NCBI GenBank assembly: GCA_017590115.1
Contig: JAGGNK010015225.1
Span: 62,001-126,000, forward strand
Source of the DNA: Montifringilla adamsi
Taxonomy: Eukaryota; Chordata; Aves; Passeriformes; Passeridae
DNA length: 64,000 bases
Direction of reading: 5' to 3'
The position numbers were made by a program, and so were the translations under genes. The notes below the pieces were generated by a model. It had not been told where the DNA came from, made no database searches, and saw only the letters and a program-made list of their open reading frames with translations. This document shows positions 1 through 12,175 of the stretch, piece by piece. The stretch's first letter is position 1; every line of letters starts with the position of its first letter.

Positions 1-3000
1 AAAGGCCGCAATTTCTGCATTGGTTTGTGAGAATGAGACAAGACCTCAGTCTCCTGTGTTTCTGTTCAGGATAGAACAAGATAACAACACAACTCTGGGA
101 GATGAAAAGGCTTAAACATATTTGCATTTACTATGTATTCCGGCAGGCTTACAGAAGTGCTAACTATTATAGTTTTCAGAACAATCCTTTAAGGTGCTCT
201 TGCAATCCTCACTTTAAGACAGCAAAGGAAGGACTGAGCAGAATCAGCCTGAGGTGACCTGAATTCAGTGTTCAGTGTTTTTACTGAGAAATGTGGTTTG
301 CTTCAGGAAAACTTCATCTCCTTTTGCCTGAACAAAATCCGGGAGCCGCAGAATGAAAACCATTTCAGACAGCCTGAACATCTCACGTCACTGAGATTTT
401 AATTCTTTTTAGATCTTTTAATGAGCAGCAGAAAGCAAAGGAATGAGAAAAACTGGGAGCTCCAGACCACAGTCCCCAACAAATTTGGCAGCCATGAGAA
501 GACCCATTACACACACCAGGCTCACTGACCTCGCAGATTTCTCCAGGATTAGAAAACAAACCAGCTAAAAGCTTATTCCCCTTTACAGGGAACTGTGCTC
601 TCCCTATCTACAAGTAAATGTTTTGATGCTAATGAATAATCAGCAGCTCTAAATACACATCTGAGTCAGGCAAAGAAGTGATGAATGTCAGGGAAAGACT
701 ACCTGAGCAAAAGGTGAGTGGAGAGCCCAGCCCAGAGCCTCAGGGATGCTCAAGAGCCTCACTGCTGATGATTTCACTACGAGTTTGGTATTCAAACACC
801 TCTAAGGACACAGGCTGTCAGAATTTGCCTCTTTACACTGCTTTATAATTGGCAACGAAGGTGGGAACAACTTGCCAGCTCTGCTTGTCACATCATTCTT
901 ACGACAGCGTGCGGAGGTACTGCTGAGGAAGGGGGATTTCGTCAGGACTGAAATACATCGCAGACACCGTGGCAGATGGCACTGGGTGAACTGAAATGGA
1001 ATTGAAAAGTTCAGGGTGTTTTAGAGAAGGTTCATTTAAGATGAAACGAGGTAACAGCTTAAGAAATACAGAACAGTGAAGGGAGACAAAAACGTGTATC
1101 CTTGTCATGCTTCTCCTGACATACGGAGATGCTCAATGGACTGAAATGATTGTAAATATTTTGGCATTTGCATCACGGCCACAACTGAATGACGACTTGT
1201 CCTGACACCCTGAAACCTCCCCAGATATATAACCCCCACTGCCCTGCACACTTTGCAGTCCAAAGGGTGAGGAAATCTTTCTTGTCATCTGCTTAAATGC
1301 AAAGCACAGGTGAAGTGGGGACCTCACAAGAATATGCCAAAGCCAAGACTGGAGAAGGGTTAAGAAATTAAACCTCTGGGTAGATAATGGAAACCTCCAA
1401 GGTTATTAGATTAGTATGAATGAGCAGAAATAACCCTTTGAATCTTTAATAATTTCCTCTACAAGGACTCCATCACCTCCCTGAAGTATTTTGTACTCTC
1501 TGCTGCCAGAGGTGTTACTGGAATGGGCACATCACAGGTCTGAGACTCTGCTGATGCCCTAGGATACAACTCAGTTTAACATTTCAGGAACAAGCCTGCT
1601 ACTGAAACAGAGTTTGGACAGCATTCCCAAAGCCACAGAGCCCATCAGGCCTGTGGACAGCTCCTCATTAAAAGAAGCAACAAGGAACAAAACCCCAACC
1701 TCTTTTCCAGGCGGTGAATGACACCAGCATGAGACTGACAACTTTCAGGATGAGGTCACCTCCGTTTCCCTTTAGAAATGAAGCTGGCAAGTACAATTAA
1801 CAATAATTAAAAACTCCTTTCACAAAGGGACACTACACTTTTATTATCTCTGCTGAAGCCTAATCAAAAGCATCACAATGGGCTTGTTGATTTTTTTTTT
1901 AAAACGAAGACATGATAAAAGACAGAAAGAAAACTGGCAATTAAGAACAGAAACCCTATTTTCTTAGGTGTCGTAGTATGTTGGCTCAAAATACATATTG
2001 TCCCCCTGCTTCCCTAAAAGAAACTCAGTACTTACTAGATAGCCATGGGAAAATATAACCAAGAATTTTAATTTACCAAAAAAATAAGCTTAATGGATAA
2101 ATAAAAGTGCTTGTGACACTGAAAGTTATATGGATATTGCAAGCAACAAGCTGTAATCACAGTCATGAAAACTTCCTGGCACTGGATCCCAATGATTTTC
2201 TTCATCACAGAGTTCCAGCTGCAGGAAGTTTTTTTGCATCCCAATTTACTATTAAAAAATATAATGATATGAGAGCCAAACACCATCCATGGATTCTGCT
2301 GCACATCTACAATGCAGTAACAACTTTATAAATCCTTTAAAATGTTTTTATTTTTGCTGTGCACATTAAAGGTCCCACTGCTCTCTATCAGGGAAGGTAT
2401 TTTGTTATTGGTGTATCCCCTCATACGCAGGCAGAACTGCCAGATCAGATTTACCAGCAGAACTTTAGGATGCAGATTAAACCCTGGCAACTGGCTTTCA
2501 CCCATAAATATGAGTGCTTAAATCACTTCTAGAAGTGTGATTACTTTTGAAAGATTTCGTGTTACAACCCCAAAATGACCCTGCTGCTGCGCAGAACACG
2601 CCGCGCGATCCGAGCGGCATCGGGCACACGGGTCGCCCTCTCCCAGGAGAGTGGGTGGATAATTTTCCCAAGACTGAGCCAATTTTAGGACAGAAGGGTA
2701 AGCCCAGAGACTGAGGAATGAGAGAGTTAAGTGGGAAGCAGGCAGAGTGGAGGGTGAGCCACGCAGCAGGAAGCCCACTGCCCCCGGAGCGATGCCCGCC
2801 GGACGAGGAGCGGTGCCAGCCCACAGCCCGGAATAGCAGCAGGGCAGGCGGAAGGGAAGGAAATGAACAGTCTTAGGCAAGAGGTCACCCCAGTCTGAAC
2901 ACAGAATCACTTGAAGTGTGGTTTTGCAAGGGCCTGACTCCACAAATCCCCACTGGTACCAAGGGTTGTGACTCCAGAGGTCAAGGACCAAGGATGCTGT

Positions 3001-5035
3001 GACACGATCCGGTCACCCTGTCACTTCATAGGCAAGTGTAAACAGGGAAGTCACATGGCACCCATCCGTAGTGTCACGCAGTGACTTCCTGAGTGCCACC
3101 CAGGCTCAGAACATCTCCTGCAACATCTTTCTGCCCACACAGTGTGCAAAAATGGGGAACCTTTAAGCACTTCGTATTACCAGCACCCATCCCCGCCATC
3201 CTCCGTGACTCAGGAATCCGTCTCTGGATGCCAGCGTGCATTTCCCGCTTCCTTTCCCTGCAGTGCACAGAACACAAACGGAGCTGAGTGCTGACACAGT
3301 AAGTAGATTGACTGCAGTATTTTGCTTTTTGGACCGAGTCCCGATTTCAGTCTGATCTGGTTCTCAGATAGGAGGCTGTACATTGTCACAGCGTTTGTAA
3401 AGAGCGGTTGCTACACTGATTCCACGAGATAGGCGAGGCTGTGCATCTGCATATCAGAAAACCAGATCGTGCACACTGCAGATGCACCGAATTTTCTCAG
3501 AATAATAAAGTGGAGAGACACTGAAAACAGCATGGAAATCAGTTGATGGGCTTCTTCCAAACACGCTGGTATAAATACAGGTCAAATTTGCACGGAGTGT
3601 TCAAATTTGCATCGTTATGTTTTTAAAGCCTTTTGAAAAGTAAATATTTTATAACAGTTGAGACAACAAAGCCTGAGCGACAGCAGATTTGGACTGGTTT
3701 GTTCTACTACTACAACACTGACTGTGGATAATACCATGGAAAAACTCAACTTTCTCTCAACTACTCAAATAACAGGTGAAATTTTCCCAGTGCTCAGCAT
3801 CCAGAAGATGTCACCACAAGACAGAATTAAGCACACAGGTGCTTCCTGCTGCCTGGCACATTGAAAATCATGCCTTTCAAAGGATGGTTATACAATTAAA
3901 ATGGAGATTTATTAATTAGTCCTTATCACTAAATAATATCTGAAGTACACAAGCAGCTCAGAAGCTCCCTTGCTACGTACTATAATCCTAACAGATCCCT
4001 GCACCTTTTCTTTGACACTATTTTATTAAGTTTACTCAGAAAAGAACAAAACCTTGCTAATCCACATGGCATGACCATTATCTTTTAGCAGCTGTACCAT
4101 TTGGAGACTATTTTTGACAGGAATTCTCATGCTACGATACCACTATGATTTGAAATACACATTATTTTAGATCAAAACCTTAAAGCTTCCAGGCTTCTCC
4201 CGAAGGACTGGAGGAAGAAGGTCCTCAGACCCCTCACTTTGTGTTAGTTGCTCAGCATTTGTTCTGGTAAATGAACCATAACAATTTAAGCAGACAAACT
4301 GCCTCTCACAAATGTACTGGTTCTACCAGAACTAAGACAGACAAATAGTGGAAACTTGTTTCTGGCAGTAAATAACAAGCTGCTTTGAACTATTTTTCAG
4401 CCCAGAACTGCACATTAACAACTCCATGCACAGTCTCCATCACAAAGCACTGTAATATGTAAAAAGGGTGCTATGAATTTTAATGCAAAAGTGTGTGACG
4501 TATCTTCCAGATGGGAAGCATTATAAAAAATGTTATTACACACACATATTTTTAATATTAGGCAAATGAGACATCTTGCATGCAGCCACGTTCTTGGGGC
4601 AGCTATCACAACTGAAATGCGTGGTTGATCGGAGGGAATTAAAAAAAAAATTATTCAGACAAAACCACAAAATCACAAGGGATGGGTGATGTATTTTTTT
4701 ACCACCCTCCTTGCCCTACCCCTTTGCAGCAATTTAAATGGTTTCAACATGTTAAAAAAAAACAAAACCATTTAAAATTTTTTTCTTGAAGCTGTCTGGT
4801 TGTTTTCCTACAGACACTATCTCAGCATTACGCAGCCACTACAGCCATGAACTGCTGCTTTCTGGTTTGCTGAGATCAAGTGAGTGGTTCCCCTCACTTT
4901 CCCTTGAGCAACAAACAGAAAAACTCTGGGTAACGAAAGCATTAGAAGATAGAACCTACAGTAAAACAAAATCTATTTTACAGCAGCAGGAAACAAATTT
5001 AAGACAGTATGTAGGGCCTTCAGGGAGACATTGAA
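1..5035. other. unique non-coding DNA
   Basis: No recognisable gene or transposon was found in this stretch. It is AT-leaning sequence with short homopolymer runs and only short open frames of chance length. The exception in composition is a small CpG-dense patch near 2590-2810, listed separately. It could be intron or intergenic spacer; nothing here decides between them. Confidence 0.6.
2588..2812. promoter_or_regulatory. small CpG-dense patch
   Basis: Ten CpG dinucleotides fall between 2590 and 2635 and six more between 2784 and 2812, in a neighbourhood where CpG is rare. Minus-strand open frames of 108 and 157 codons overlap it, but I recognise nothing in their translation. Small unmethylated CpG clusters can mark promoters or enhancers, and a GC-rich LTR remnant is another possibility. 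The patch is well under the size of a classical CpG island, so the regulatory label is tentative. Confidence 0.2.
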
Positions 5036-5366
5036 AAAGCCTTCTCCCACCTAAAGGAGCTCCAAGAGAGCTGGAGAGGGACTTTGGACAGGGACATGGA
5101 GTGACAGGACACAGGGAACAGCTTCCCACTGGCAGAGGGCAGGGTTAGATTTGATATTAGGGAGAAATTCTTCACTATAAGGGGAGTGAGGCACTGGAAC
5201 AGGCTGCCCAGAGAAGATGCCCCATGCTTGAAGTGCTCAAGGCCAGGCTGGACAGGGCTTGGAGCATCCTGGAATAGTGGAAGGTGTCCCCACCCATGGC
5301 AGGGGGTTGAAACAAAGAGGATCTTTGAGGTCCCTTCTAACCCAAGCCAACCTGTGATCCTGTAAC
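5036..5366 (+). mobile_element. CR1 LINE 3' end, sense
   Basis: About 330 bp match the CR1 3' region in order: the 'GGAGCTCCAAGAGAGCTGG' block, the 'GGCAGAGGGCAGGGTTAGAT' block, 'GGGAGAAATTCTTCAC', 'GGCTGCCCAGAGAAG', 'TGGACAGGGCTTGGAGCA', 'GTGGAAGGTGTCCCC', and the terminal 'CCTGTGATCCTGTAACT' tail. It is 5'-truncated, as CR1 copies normally are after target-primed reverse transcription, so it lacks reverse transcriptase coding sequence. It is one of the more complete 3' ends in the window and is moderately diverged. Confidence 0.95.
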
Positions 5367-6479
5367 TTCATGTCAGTGTGGTGGTTAAAATATGAGCTGA
5401 AAGGCTCACAGCTCTCTGGGGCAGAATGAAGTGAAAGAAGCCAAGCCAAAAGGTTTTGTTTCTCATCAATGCACCTCTGATCATGTTGTTCACAACTTTC
5501 ACTGTAGGAGCTACAACATACTGACCTCTTATGTAACCCAAGCCTTGGAAAAGTCAGTAACTTCCACTCCTGTAGCAGCTTCCTGCACCTGCCCCTACAG
5601 GTAATAAAGTATTACATGGATCAGAACTGCTGTGTTTATGAAACTTTGGGTTTTTTCTGCTCAGCAAGCAGCTCGTTTATTCTTAAAATAAAAGGAGTGG
5701 CTGTGTTAGGGAAGGAAAAAAAAAAAAAGGAAAGAAAAACAACATAATGAAAAGGAAGAACACACCCAACTGGAAAAAAAATGGCCAAAGACAAAGCAGG
5801 CTTATTGCAAATGCTGCGCAGCCCTGTCACTGACAAAACCAAACTATGAATTAGCCAGAAGGGAAACTTGAAGGTTCTTGTTCCTGTGTGCACTCAGAAT
5901 CTGTCCAAACTTCCACAGAGGTCTCACACTGCTCTTATGATTGTTGTGGTAAGTTTTAATAACAACCAGAACAATAAACAAACTTCCAGTTAGTCCTGCC
6001 ACTGTAAATATTTTAACTGTGTCCCTGCAGACCCACAGGTGGCAATTGGGAGCAGAGTTTTTTGACAAGGCAGTTCAGTTCCTGCAGTTCCCAAAGCACG
6101 TGTAAACACCACCAGGATCTCTGCTTAGGTAAGGAATGCAAATGTGAGGGTTTGACAGATCTACAACCCAACAGGCTTGTATTAAACATACCCCACGTTC
6201 CTCTGGATTTTATTCTGCACAGTTACTACAGCATTTGAACATCAGCAAGCAATTTGGGCTGTTTTAATGGTAAGAAACATCTGCTTAAGTACAGCAAATT
6301 GTTTCTGGATTTGTCTAGGATTAAAAAAATGAGTAAACACTGACTACTGTACAAGCTGTCTTGGCTGCAGTTCCAAGCTTTATAGGAAATTTACTTTGCA
6401 ACAGGTGACCATGTTCAAGACGAGGAAGATTCCACTGAAATGGTCCAAAGTCTGGAGCACGTCTGCCATAAGGAAAGGC
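5367..6479. other. non-coding spacer with candidate minus-strand exon
   Basis: Between two CR1 copies this stretch contains A-rich runs near 5709-5728 and 5775-5782 and the open segment at 5844-6024 described separately. No repeat family was recognised. Confidence 0.5.
5844..6024 (-). CDS. possible terminal exon with a predicted membrane helix
   Basis: On the minus strand the sequence 'GTGGGTCTGCAG' ends at 6025 and resembles a 3' splice acceptor. From 6024 an open frame runs about 60 codons to a TAG at 5846-5844. The residues start DTVKIFTVAG, then a hydrophobic stretch of about 18 residues containing GSLFIVLVVI, then a basic, polar tail ending SLLANS. That order (short outer part, helix, basic inner part) suits a type I membrane protein C-terminus. 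An AATAAA on the same strand lies at 5681-5676, about 165 bp past the stop. I recognise no family. Chance is a real alternative: no companion exon was identified, and a hydrophobic run can arise from T-rich DNA. Confidence 0.22.
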
Positions 6480-6667
6480 CAGAGAACTGGGGTTGATCAG
6501 CCTGGAGAAGGCTCCAGGGAGATCTTAGAGATCCTTCCAGTGACTTAAGGGGCTTCAAGAGAGCTGGAGAGGGACTTGGGACAAGAGGGAATGACTTCAC
6601 ACTGCCAGAGGGCAGGATTAGATTCAGTATTAGGGAGAAATTCTTTACTTTGAGGGTGGTGAGGCAT
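6480..6667 (+). mobile_element. CR1 LINE fragment, sense, 3' end lost
   Basis: The copy starts with 'GTTGATCAGCCTGGAGAAGG' and continues through the 'GGCTTCAAGAGAGCTGGAGA' and 'GGGCAGGATTAGATTCAGTA' blocks to 'GAGGGTGGTGAGGCA'. It then stops abruptly and passes into unrelated sequence. The terminal 150 bp that every retrotransposition product should carry are missing. Loss by later deletion, rather than insertion truncation, is therefore the best explanation. Confidence 0.88.
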
Positions 6668-9281
6668 CTTATCTGGCTACCAATGAAAACCTGCAGGGAC
6701 TAGTGTTTTCAGAACACTACATATGAAGTTATTCCTAAGAAAATACCTTTCTGGCAGCTGAGACAAGCCCTGTCACTGCCTGCAGTCACTCACCTCTATT
6801 TGGGCTTCAACAGGACTTGCTCTATTACAGAGAGAACTAGAATGTACTGTGTACAACTTAATATGACTTAACAGCCAGCAGAGACCTTACCTTGGACAAC
6901 AGCCTGACTGCACCTGACTATAGCGAGGTCACAGCTGGGGCTGTAACTCAGCTGCAGTAATTAATAAAAACAGGTACAGATTAATCACAGGGAGCTACAT
7001 CCAACCTTACAGCACCTATAGTTAAATATCCTAATAAGAACCTTGTCAGGCAGGGTCTGGTAATGATTTACTGTACTTTCCTATCTCCTTCATTAAAATT
7101 AAAGGAATTTCAAGTTTGGGAGCTGCCTTTATGCTGAGGCATTGCAGGTTTGTAATTCCAGTATATCCTTCACCTCCACACCTTTTATTAGTCAGACAAC
7201 TCCCTCCCCCGGCAGCTCTCGGGTCACTTCAGCTCCTGGGAATGCCCACTACAAGCTGCAATAAACCATATGGATTCAAAGTTTCTGTCTGTGACTTTAT
7301 TTTAGAGCCAAAAAACCCCACAAATGCATAATTATGGTCTGACATCTTTCTGCGGGAACAGCAGCACCATGCAACCAGCTGACCAGGACGAAGATCACTG
7401 TTTTATGCCCAGACACAGTAAAGCTCAGGCAGAGTAAATCAGGAGCCAGGGCAAGCAGCAGAGGTCAGCAGGGTCTGTGTGCTGCCCTGCACACCCCACA
7501 GCCCCCTGTGGCTGCTCTCCATCCCCTCTGCCTGTCTCCAGGAGGGTGGCTGTTCCCAGTCTTCCAGGTATCCTCACAGAGCCAGCCCATAACGCTACTC
7601 CAACTTTTTGCTACCTCCCTCCCCAGGCACTCACGCCCTCCCACCTCCTCTCTCACTTGCCAGTCTCGTTATCCACCCACTCACCCTTCCCTTTACTCAC
7701 TCCTAACCCACCCATTTTCACGTTCCTCATTCATTTCCCCGTTCAGCCACACAACCTGAGCCTCAAACACCTCCAATACACTCAGGGAGAGGAATTTTGC
7801 CTCCCAAGACCCACCCGCCCGTGCCTCTCTCATCAACATCCCAGAGTTTGAGGGGAGGCAGCTACTGCTCCGTGCTCCCCGTGTGCATGAGGCTCCATAA
7901 AATCAATCCCACCCACATCACTGATCTTTCCTGCCATCCCTTCTGGATGAGGCCAACACTTTCTCTGGACAGAGTGAGGATGGATGGAATAAGAACTGGG
8001 CAGTGCTGGCCGTGCCTCTGCCACATCCGTGCGCGCTGTGCCTCCAGCAGGCACCCAACACACCCCAACCCTGCCAAAATCCCATTCGTGGGGACTTCCA
8101 GCACAACCCTCCAAACCTCTGGGATACTCTGGAAAGAAAAACAGAGGTAATGCTTCAGGAACATGCAGAGGACTGGGCTAAAGGTGCTGGATCATGACCA
8201 GAGGGCAGCTCTGAAGGGACTGGCTCAAGCCAGCGTGGCTGCACCAACCACCCACCCCATCATTCTCTCATGGGGTGACTGCAAAAAAAATAAGTCCATT
8301 TGTCCTTTTTATAGTCACTGAAGTTGTTGTTGTTTTTTGGTTGTTTTTTTTTTTTTAAGGGGGGGATACAGATCTAGCTCTTAGTGGTCACGACAAAGGA
8401 AAACTTTTGAGAAACCCTCCCTGGGGGCCCAAAGCTTCTGGGAGTGAAGAGCAAGCCCTGAGGAAGAAACAACAAACAGGCAAACCCCAAATCCCACAGA
8501 AACAAGCAAAACTATAAAAAGAACAATAGTTATGAAGAATTTGAATGGAAAGCTGGGATGAGGGGTTGGGGAAGACTCCAGTAACTAAATTGCAACTTCC
8601 ACTAATTCTGTCACTAATAGAAAACTAGTTTTTTTGGTTTCCCTGCAATGCCCTCTGCAGACTTGTCTGCACACATAGCTTCCTCACAGTTTAAGTGCCA
8701 CAATGAAATTAAAAATCACTTAAATTTTATCTCCTCCATAGAAAAAACATTTTCATTTCCAATTCAAATTGGCCTTTTCAGGTAATTTTCAACAATTTCT
8801 CAAATGACACCAGAACAGACCACTCTTATACTAAAATACAATACGCATCTGAGAAATTATACTATTAGCAATTCCATTTAAAATCTATCTTCAATCAGTA
8901 GAATTTTCCCAAATCCTGAAAAACTGAACATGCAGCACTTAAGATAAGTGATACATTTAATATTCAAGAGCACATAACACTATTCCACTCATATTTACGG
9001 ACTGTTAACATCAGCGCGAATTACTGAAAGATGAGAATGTAGACTTGAAATAATATGAAATATTATGAAGTAAAGAAATGGAAAAATTTAGGGCACATAT
9101 TAGGCAAAGAAAAATCTTGCCATCAAACTCTGTGGGAAAGATTCCAGAGGATCAAAGTGGAAGGTTCAGTTTCTTAAAGTATCTCTAGACATAAAGTACA
9201 GGGGGAAAAAAAAAACCAAAAAACAACTAAACCCACAACCACCCAAAACCACGCAGCAGGAAACATGTACTGGCAAGACGG
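6668..9281. other. non-coding spacer with pyrimidine-rich block
   Basis: The strand asymmetry is strong from about 7470 to 7830, where the plus strand is C/T-rich with many CCC and CTC steps. Overlapping open frames of 83-124 codons there read as S/P/H/L-rich low-complexity translation and are not credible genes. A T run followed by G6 lies at 8338-8366. No transposon was recognised. Confidence 0.5.
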
Positions 9282-9338
9282 CCCGGATGATCTAATGCAC
9301 CTTCCATCTCTAACATCTCTGATTCTGTAATTCCATAG
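9282..9338 (+). mobile_element. short LINE-like 3' remnant (probable CR1)
   Basis: A segment of about 57 bp contains 'CCCGGATGATCTAATGCACC', 'TTCCATCTCTAACATCTCTG' and 'ATTCTGTAATTCC'. It resembles the final part of a diverged CR1 copy ending in the usual ATTCTGT-type tail. It follows an A/C-rich stretch at 9199-9255. The match is short, so family assignment is tentative. Confidence 0.5.
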
Positions 9339-10133
9339 GAGCTCTCAGCACAGGGCTGGCCAACTTCTGCAGCAACTCAGTCGACTGATTGGTGTGTGAT
9401 AATCACAGTGCTCAATTAAAAGAAGGCCCTTGGAGCTGGGTGTTGTAGTTACTTCCCATCAAAGCCGTGCCAGTAGGGATGTGACTGGCAGGGGCTTAGT
9501 AATGACAGGGTTGTGGGGAACTCTCCTTAACAGGCACAACAGAATTTATGTCATTAAAAAGAGACAATCATCATCTTCCTTGCAAAACGCCCGGGGTCAG
9601 ATTTTGACAGCGGATTTGATAACACAGAGCTCAACTGTGTCAACATTTACGTATGCAAATAACTTCGCTCCTACGTGCGACCCAGCCTTAGAGCGGCTGG
9701 ATCTATATTATACAGCATTTTTAACTATTTAACTCTTGATTTGTGCGCTGAGAAAATCTCCCCTCAGGGTAAAATACCAGCTTGTTTCTCAGATCATGTG
9801 CTTTGTTTGCTATTTTCAAGTCGTTAGGTAAGCGCACACACGCAGGAAGGAGACGGAGACGGCGCAGGAGAACGCAGGGCACGAGAGCACCTCTGGTGTT
9901 TTAAAGGAGGCTGTGTGAGAAAAATGAGTTACTCCAACAGCAGTAAGAATCAATCAAGAAAAGTGAGAGAAAAATGCAGAAGAAGAGAAAAAAAAACTCC
10001 AAAGCAGTAGAGTAGAAAGCAGAGGCATGTAGAAAGATAATCTTTCCCAATTATGCTGTGCCTGCTGGAGGGCAACTGCCCAAACTACTGCTCCCCCAAA
10101 ACCTCCTGCAGAGAGAGGGGCTCAGGGATATTT

Positions 10134-10164
<31 letters not shown>

Positions 10165-10380
10165 CTTTTTTTCCCCTGGCTAATGAAAATTCTATCCTGA
10201 CTCTTGATTATGACAGGAGGCGATTTGTGGAATAACAGACAAAGGGAAGTTTTTTGAAAAGTATGACCAGAAGAAAAATTTGTGATGCTGCTTGAAAAAA
10301 TGCCAGTTTTATAAATGCCATGAGCCTATCAGGCTTGATAAATTTTATTTTTATATATTTATATATAACAGTAAGATTTA
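9339..10380. other. repeat-poor spacer with poly-T tract
   Basis: From about 9590 to 9900 the sequence keeps several CpGs and contains no recognised repeat, which may indicate constraint. A T tract of about 27 bases begins at 10138. No gene was identified. Confidence 0.45.
10138..10172. repeat. poly-T tract
   Basis: An uninterrupted T run of about 27 bases is followed by C and a further T7. No LINE or SINE body is recognisable next to it, so it is treated as a plain homopolymer, likely length-variable. Confidence 0.9.
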
Positions 10381-10616
10381 AGGTTCAGATTGGATATTGG
10401 GAAAAAAATTCTTGGCTGTAAGGGTGGTGAGGCCCTGGCACAGGGTGCCCAGAGAAGCTGTGGCTGCCCCTGGATCCCTGGAAGTGTCCAAGGCCAGGTT
10501 GGACAGGGCTTGGAGCAACCTGGGATAGTGGAAGGTGTCCCTGCCCACGGAAGGAGGGTTGGAATTAGATATTTTTAAATTTCCTCTCAATCCAAACCAC
10601 CCTTTGATTCTATGAT
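10381..10616 (+). mobile_element. CR1 LINE 3' end, sense
   Basis: A 236-bp sense copy contains 'TAAGGGTGGTGAGGCCCTGG', 'CACAGGGTGCCCAGAGAAGC', 'GGAAGTGTCCAAGGCCAGGT', 'GGAGCAACCTGGGATAGTGG', and the tail 'TTTGATTCTATGATC'. It is the closest copy to the typical CR1 3' consensus in the first third of the window. It is 5'-truncated and carries no coding part. Confidence 0.95.
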
Positions 10617-12020
10617 CAATAACCAGAAATTTTAGCAAGGGATGGACTCCTCTCAGGCACTACACAGTATTATGATAGGTACTTTTCTTTTTCTTAGGTA
10701 CTTCTGCTTCAAACAGATGCTGAAGTTAAATGCAAATACCTAAAATCCAGATGCCAAAGGAACTCAGGAAAGAGTGTTGAACAGACTGCTTGTTTTGGAG
10801 AAAAAAGTTAAAGTCACTCTTCCTTGAGCTCCACTGTGATGAACAGACAGGGAAGGTCAGGTTTCCTGTACATGCTGATGAACTTCATGCAGCTGTCACT
10901 GCAAGTGACAGTGTCACCTCCTCCTTTGCTTCTGGCCATGAATTCCTCCCACCTCCCCATCAGCAGCAGCAGCCCTGCAGTCACGTCAGGGGATGGAGCA
11001 GCTCTAATTTCCCAAGAGAAATCATTTTTTCAAGAAAAATCATTTTTTCAAACCAGCTCAGCAAATTGAGCTGTTCAGTCTGGATCACTCCAAGGCCACT
11101 TGGTCATCAAGGATGGCCATGGAAGGAGCTGACATGTGAAACCTGCAGAGCAGGTACCCTCTGCTCACACTGAAACACCAAAGGCAAAACAACAACCAAC
11201 AACCACTGCAACCCAAAGCCATGTCCACAAAAGACAATACTGCCACCTTGAAAGAGAATCCCCACTGGTTAAGAGCTCACCTGGGAGGCTGGGCACTTCT
11301 CCCAGGGCCGGGCACTCTCCCCCCTGCAGATCCCACCTCCTGCAAGGTCCCTGAACCAGCAGAGCTTGGGCTGAGGCTGCTTTCTGCCCTCCTGCTGGAG
11401 CTGGGCCAGCTCACAGAGGAATTCAAAACTCTCAAAGCCATAAAGAGAAAGCCCTGGAGGGCAAGTATGACTCCATGAGAAAGAGGCTCCCAGGAGTAGG
11501 GGCAGAGCCCTATATTCTGGTCCCTTCTCCAGGAACTGCTCATGCCTACTGCACTGAAGATTAGATAAAAGGTATACATAGCTCCCTTTATACTAAAGCT
11601 TCAAAAATACGTCCTATGAGCTATGTAAACACACCTAAGAGCCAGTGAGAACTCTGCCCTAACAGGAGAACAGCATATTCCTACCTGTATTCTTGGAAAT
11701 ATTTTTATACTTGGTGGATAAAAGTAAATCAAAGAGCAAAACTGAGATCTTCCCAGGTATGACTCACTTCTGCCAACCTCATGTTCTGGCAATAAAACTG
11801 CATGTACACTCTCACCTGAGCCTGTAATAACAGGTCATGTGGGGAATTTCTGTAGCCACTTGGGTTCTTAAAGGTACAATTCAGGTGCCCAAATTTTGGT
11901 GAGAAGTGAAACTGCCTGTTAAGTGTCCATTTGCTGCACCAGGAACATCTGCAGTCCCAGCAGGAAACGACAGCACTGCCTAGAGGTGTCCCAGTTTGGC
12001 AGCAGAAATAAATCCAAATC
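10617..12020. other. non-coding spacer
   Basis: Open frames here (up to 127 codons) are unrecognised and overlap on both strands, as expected by chance. A local direct repeat of about 17 bp built on 'AAATCATTTTTTCAA' occurs twice at about 11018-11052. Nothing else was identified. Confidence 0.5.
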
Positions 12021-12175
12021 TGGATGCACCATCCCTGGAAATGTTCCAGGGCACACTAGACAGGACTTGGAGCAACCTGGTCCAGTGGAAAGTGTCCCTG
12101 CCCACGGCAGGGTGCTGGAATTGGGTGTTCTTTAAGGTCCCCTCCCACCCAAACCATTCTGTGATTTTACGATGT
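12021..12175 (+). mobile_element. CR1 LINE 3' end, sense, short
   Basis: The copy begins near 'TGCACCATCCCTGGAAATGT', continues with 'GACTTGGAGCAACCTGGTCC' and 'AAAGTGTCCCTGCCCACGGC', and ends 'AAACCATTCTGTGATTTTAC'. Only the last 155 bp of the element are present, so it is strongly 5'-truncated. It is moderately diverged. Confidence 0.92.

Noticed and set aside
2518..2991. Minus-strand open frame of 157 codons over the CpG patch
   Set aside because: No known motif; overlaps another open frame on the same strand; GC content alone explains it.
7477..8197. Cluster of open frames on both strands
   Set aside because: Pyrimidine-rich DNA gives serine/proline/histidine-rich artefact translation.
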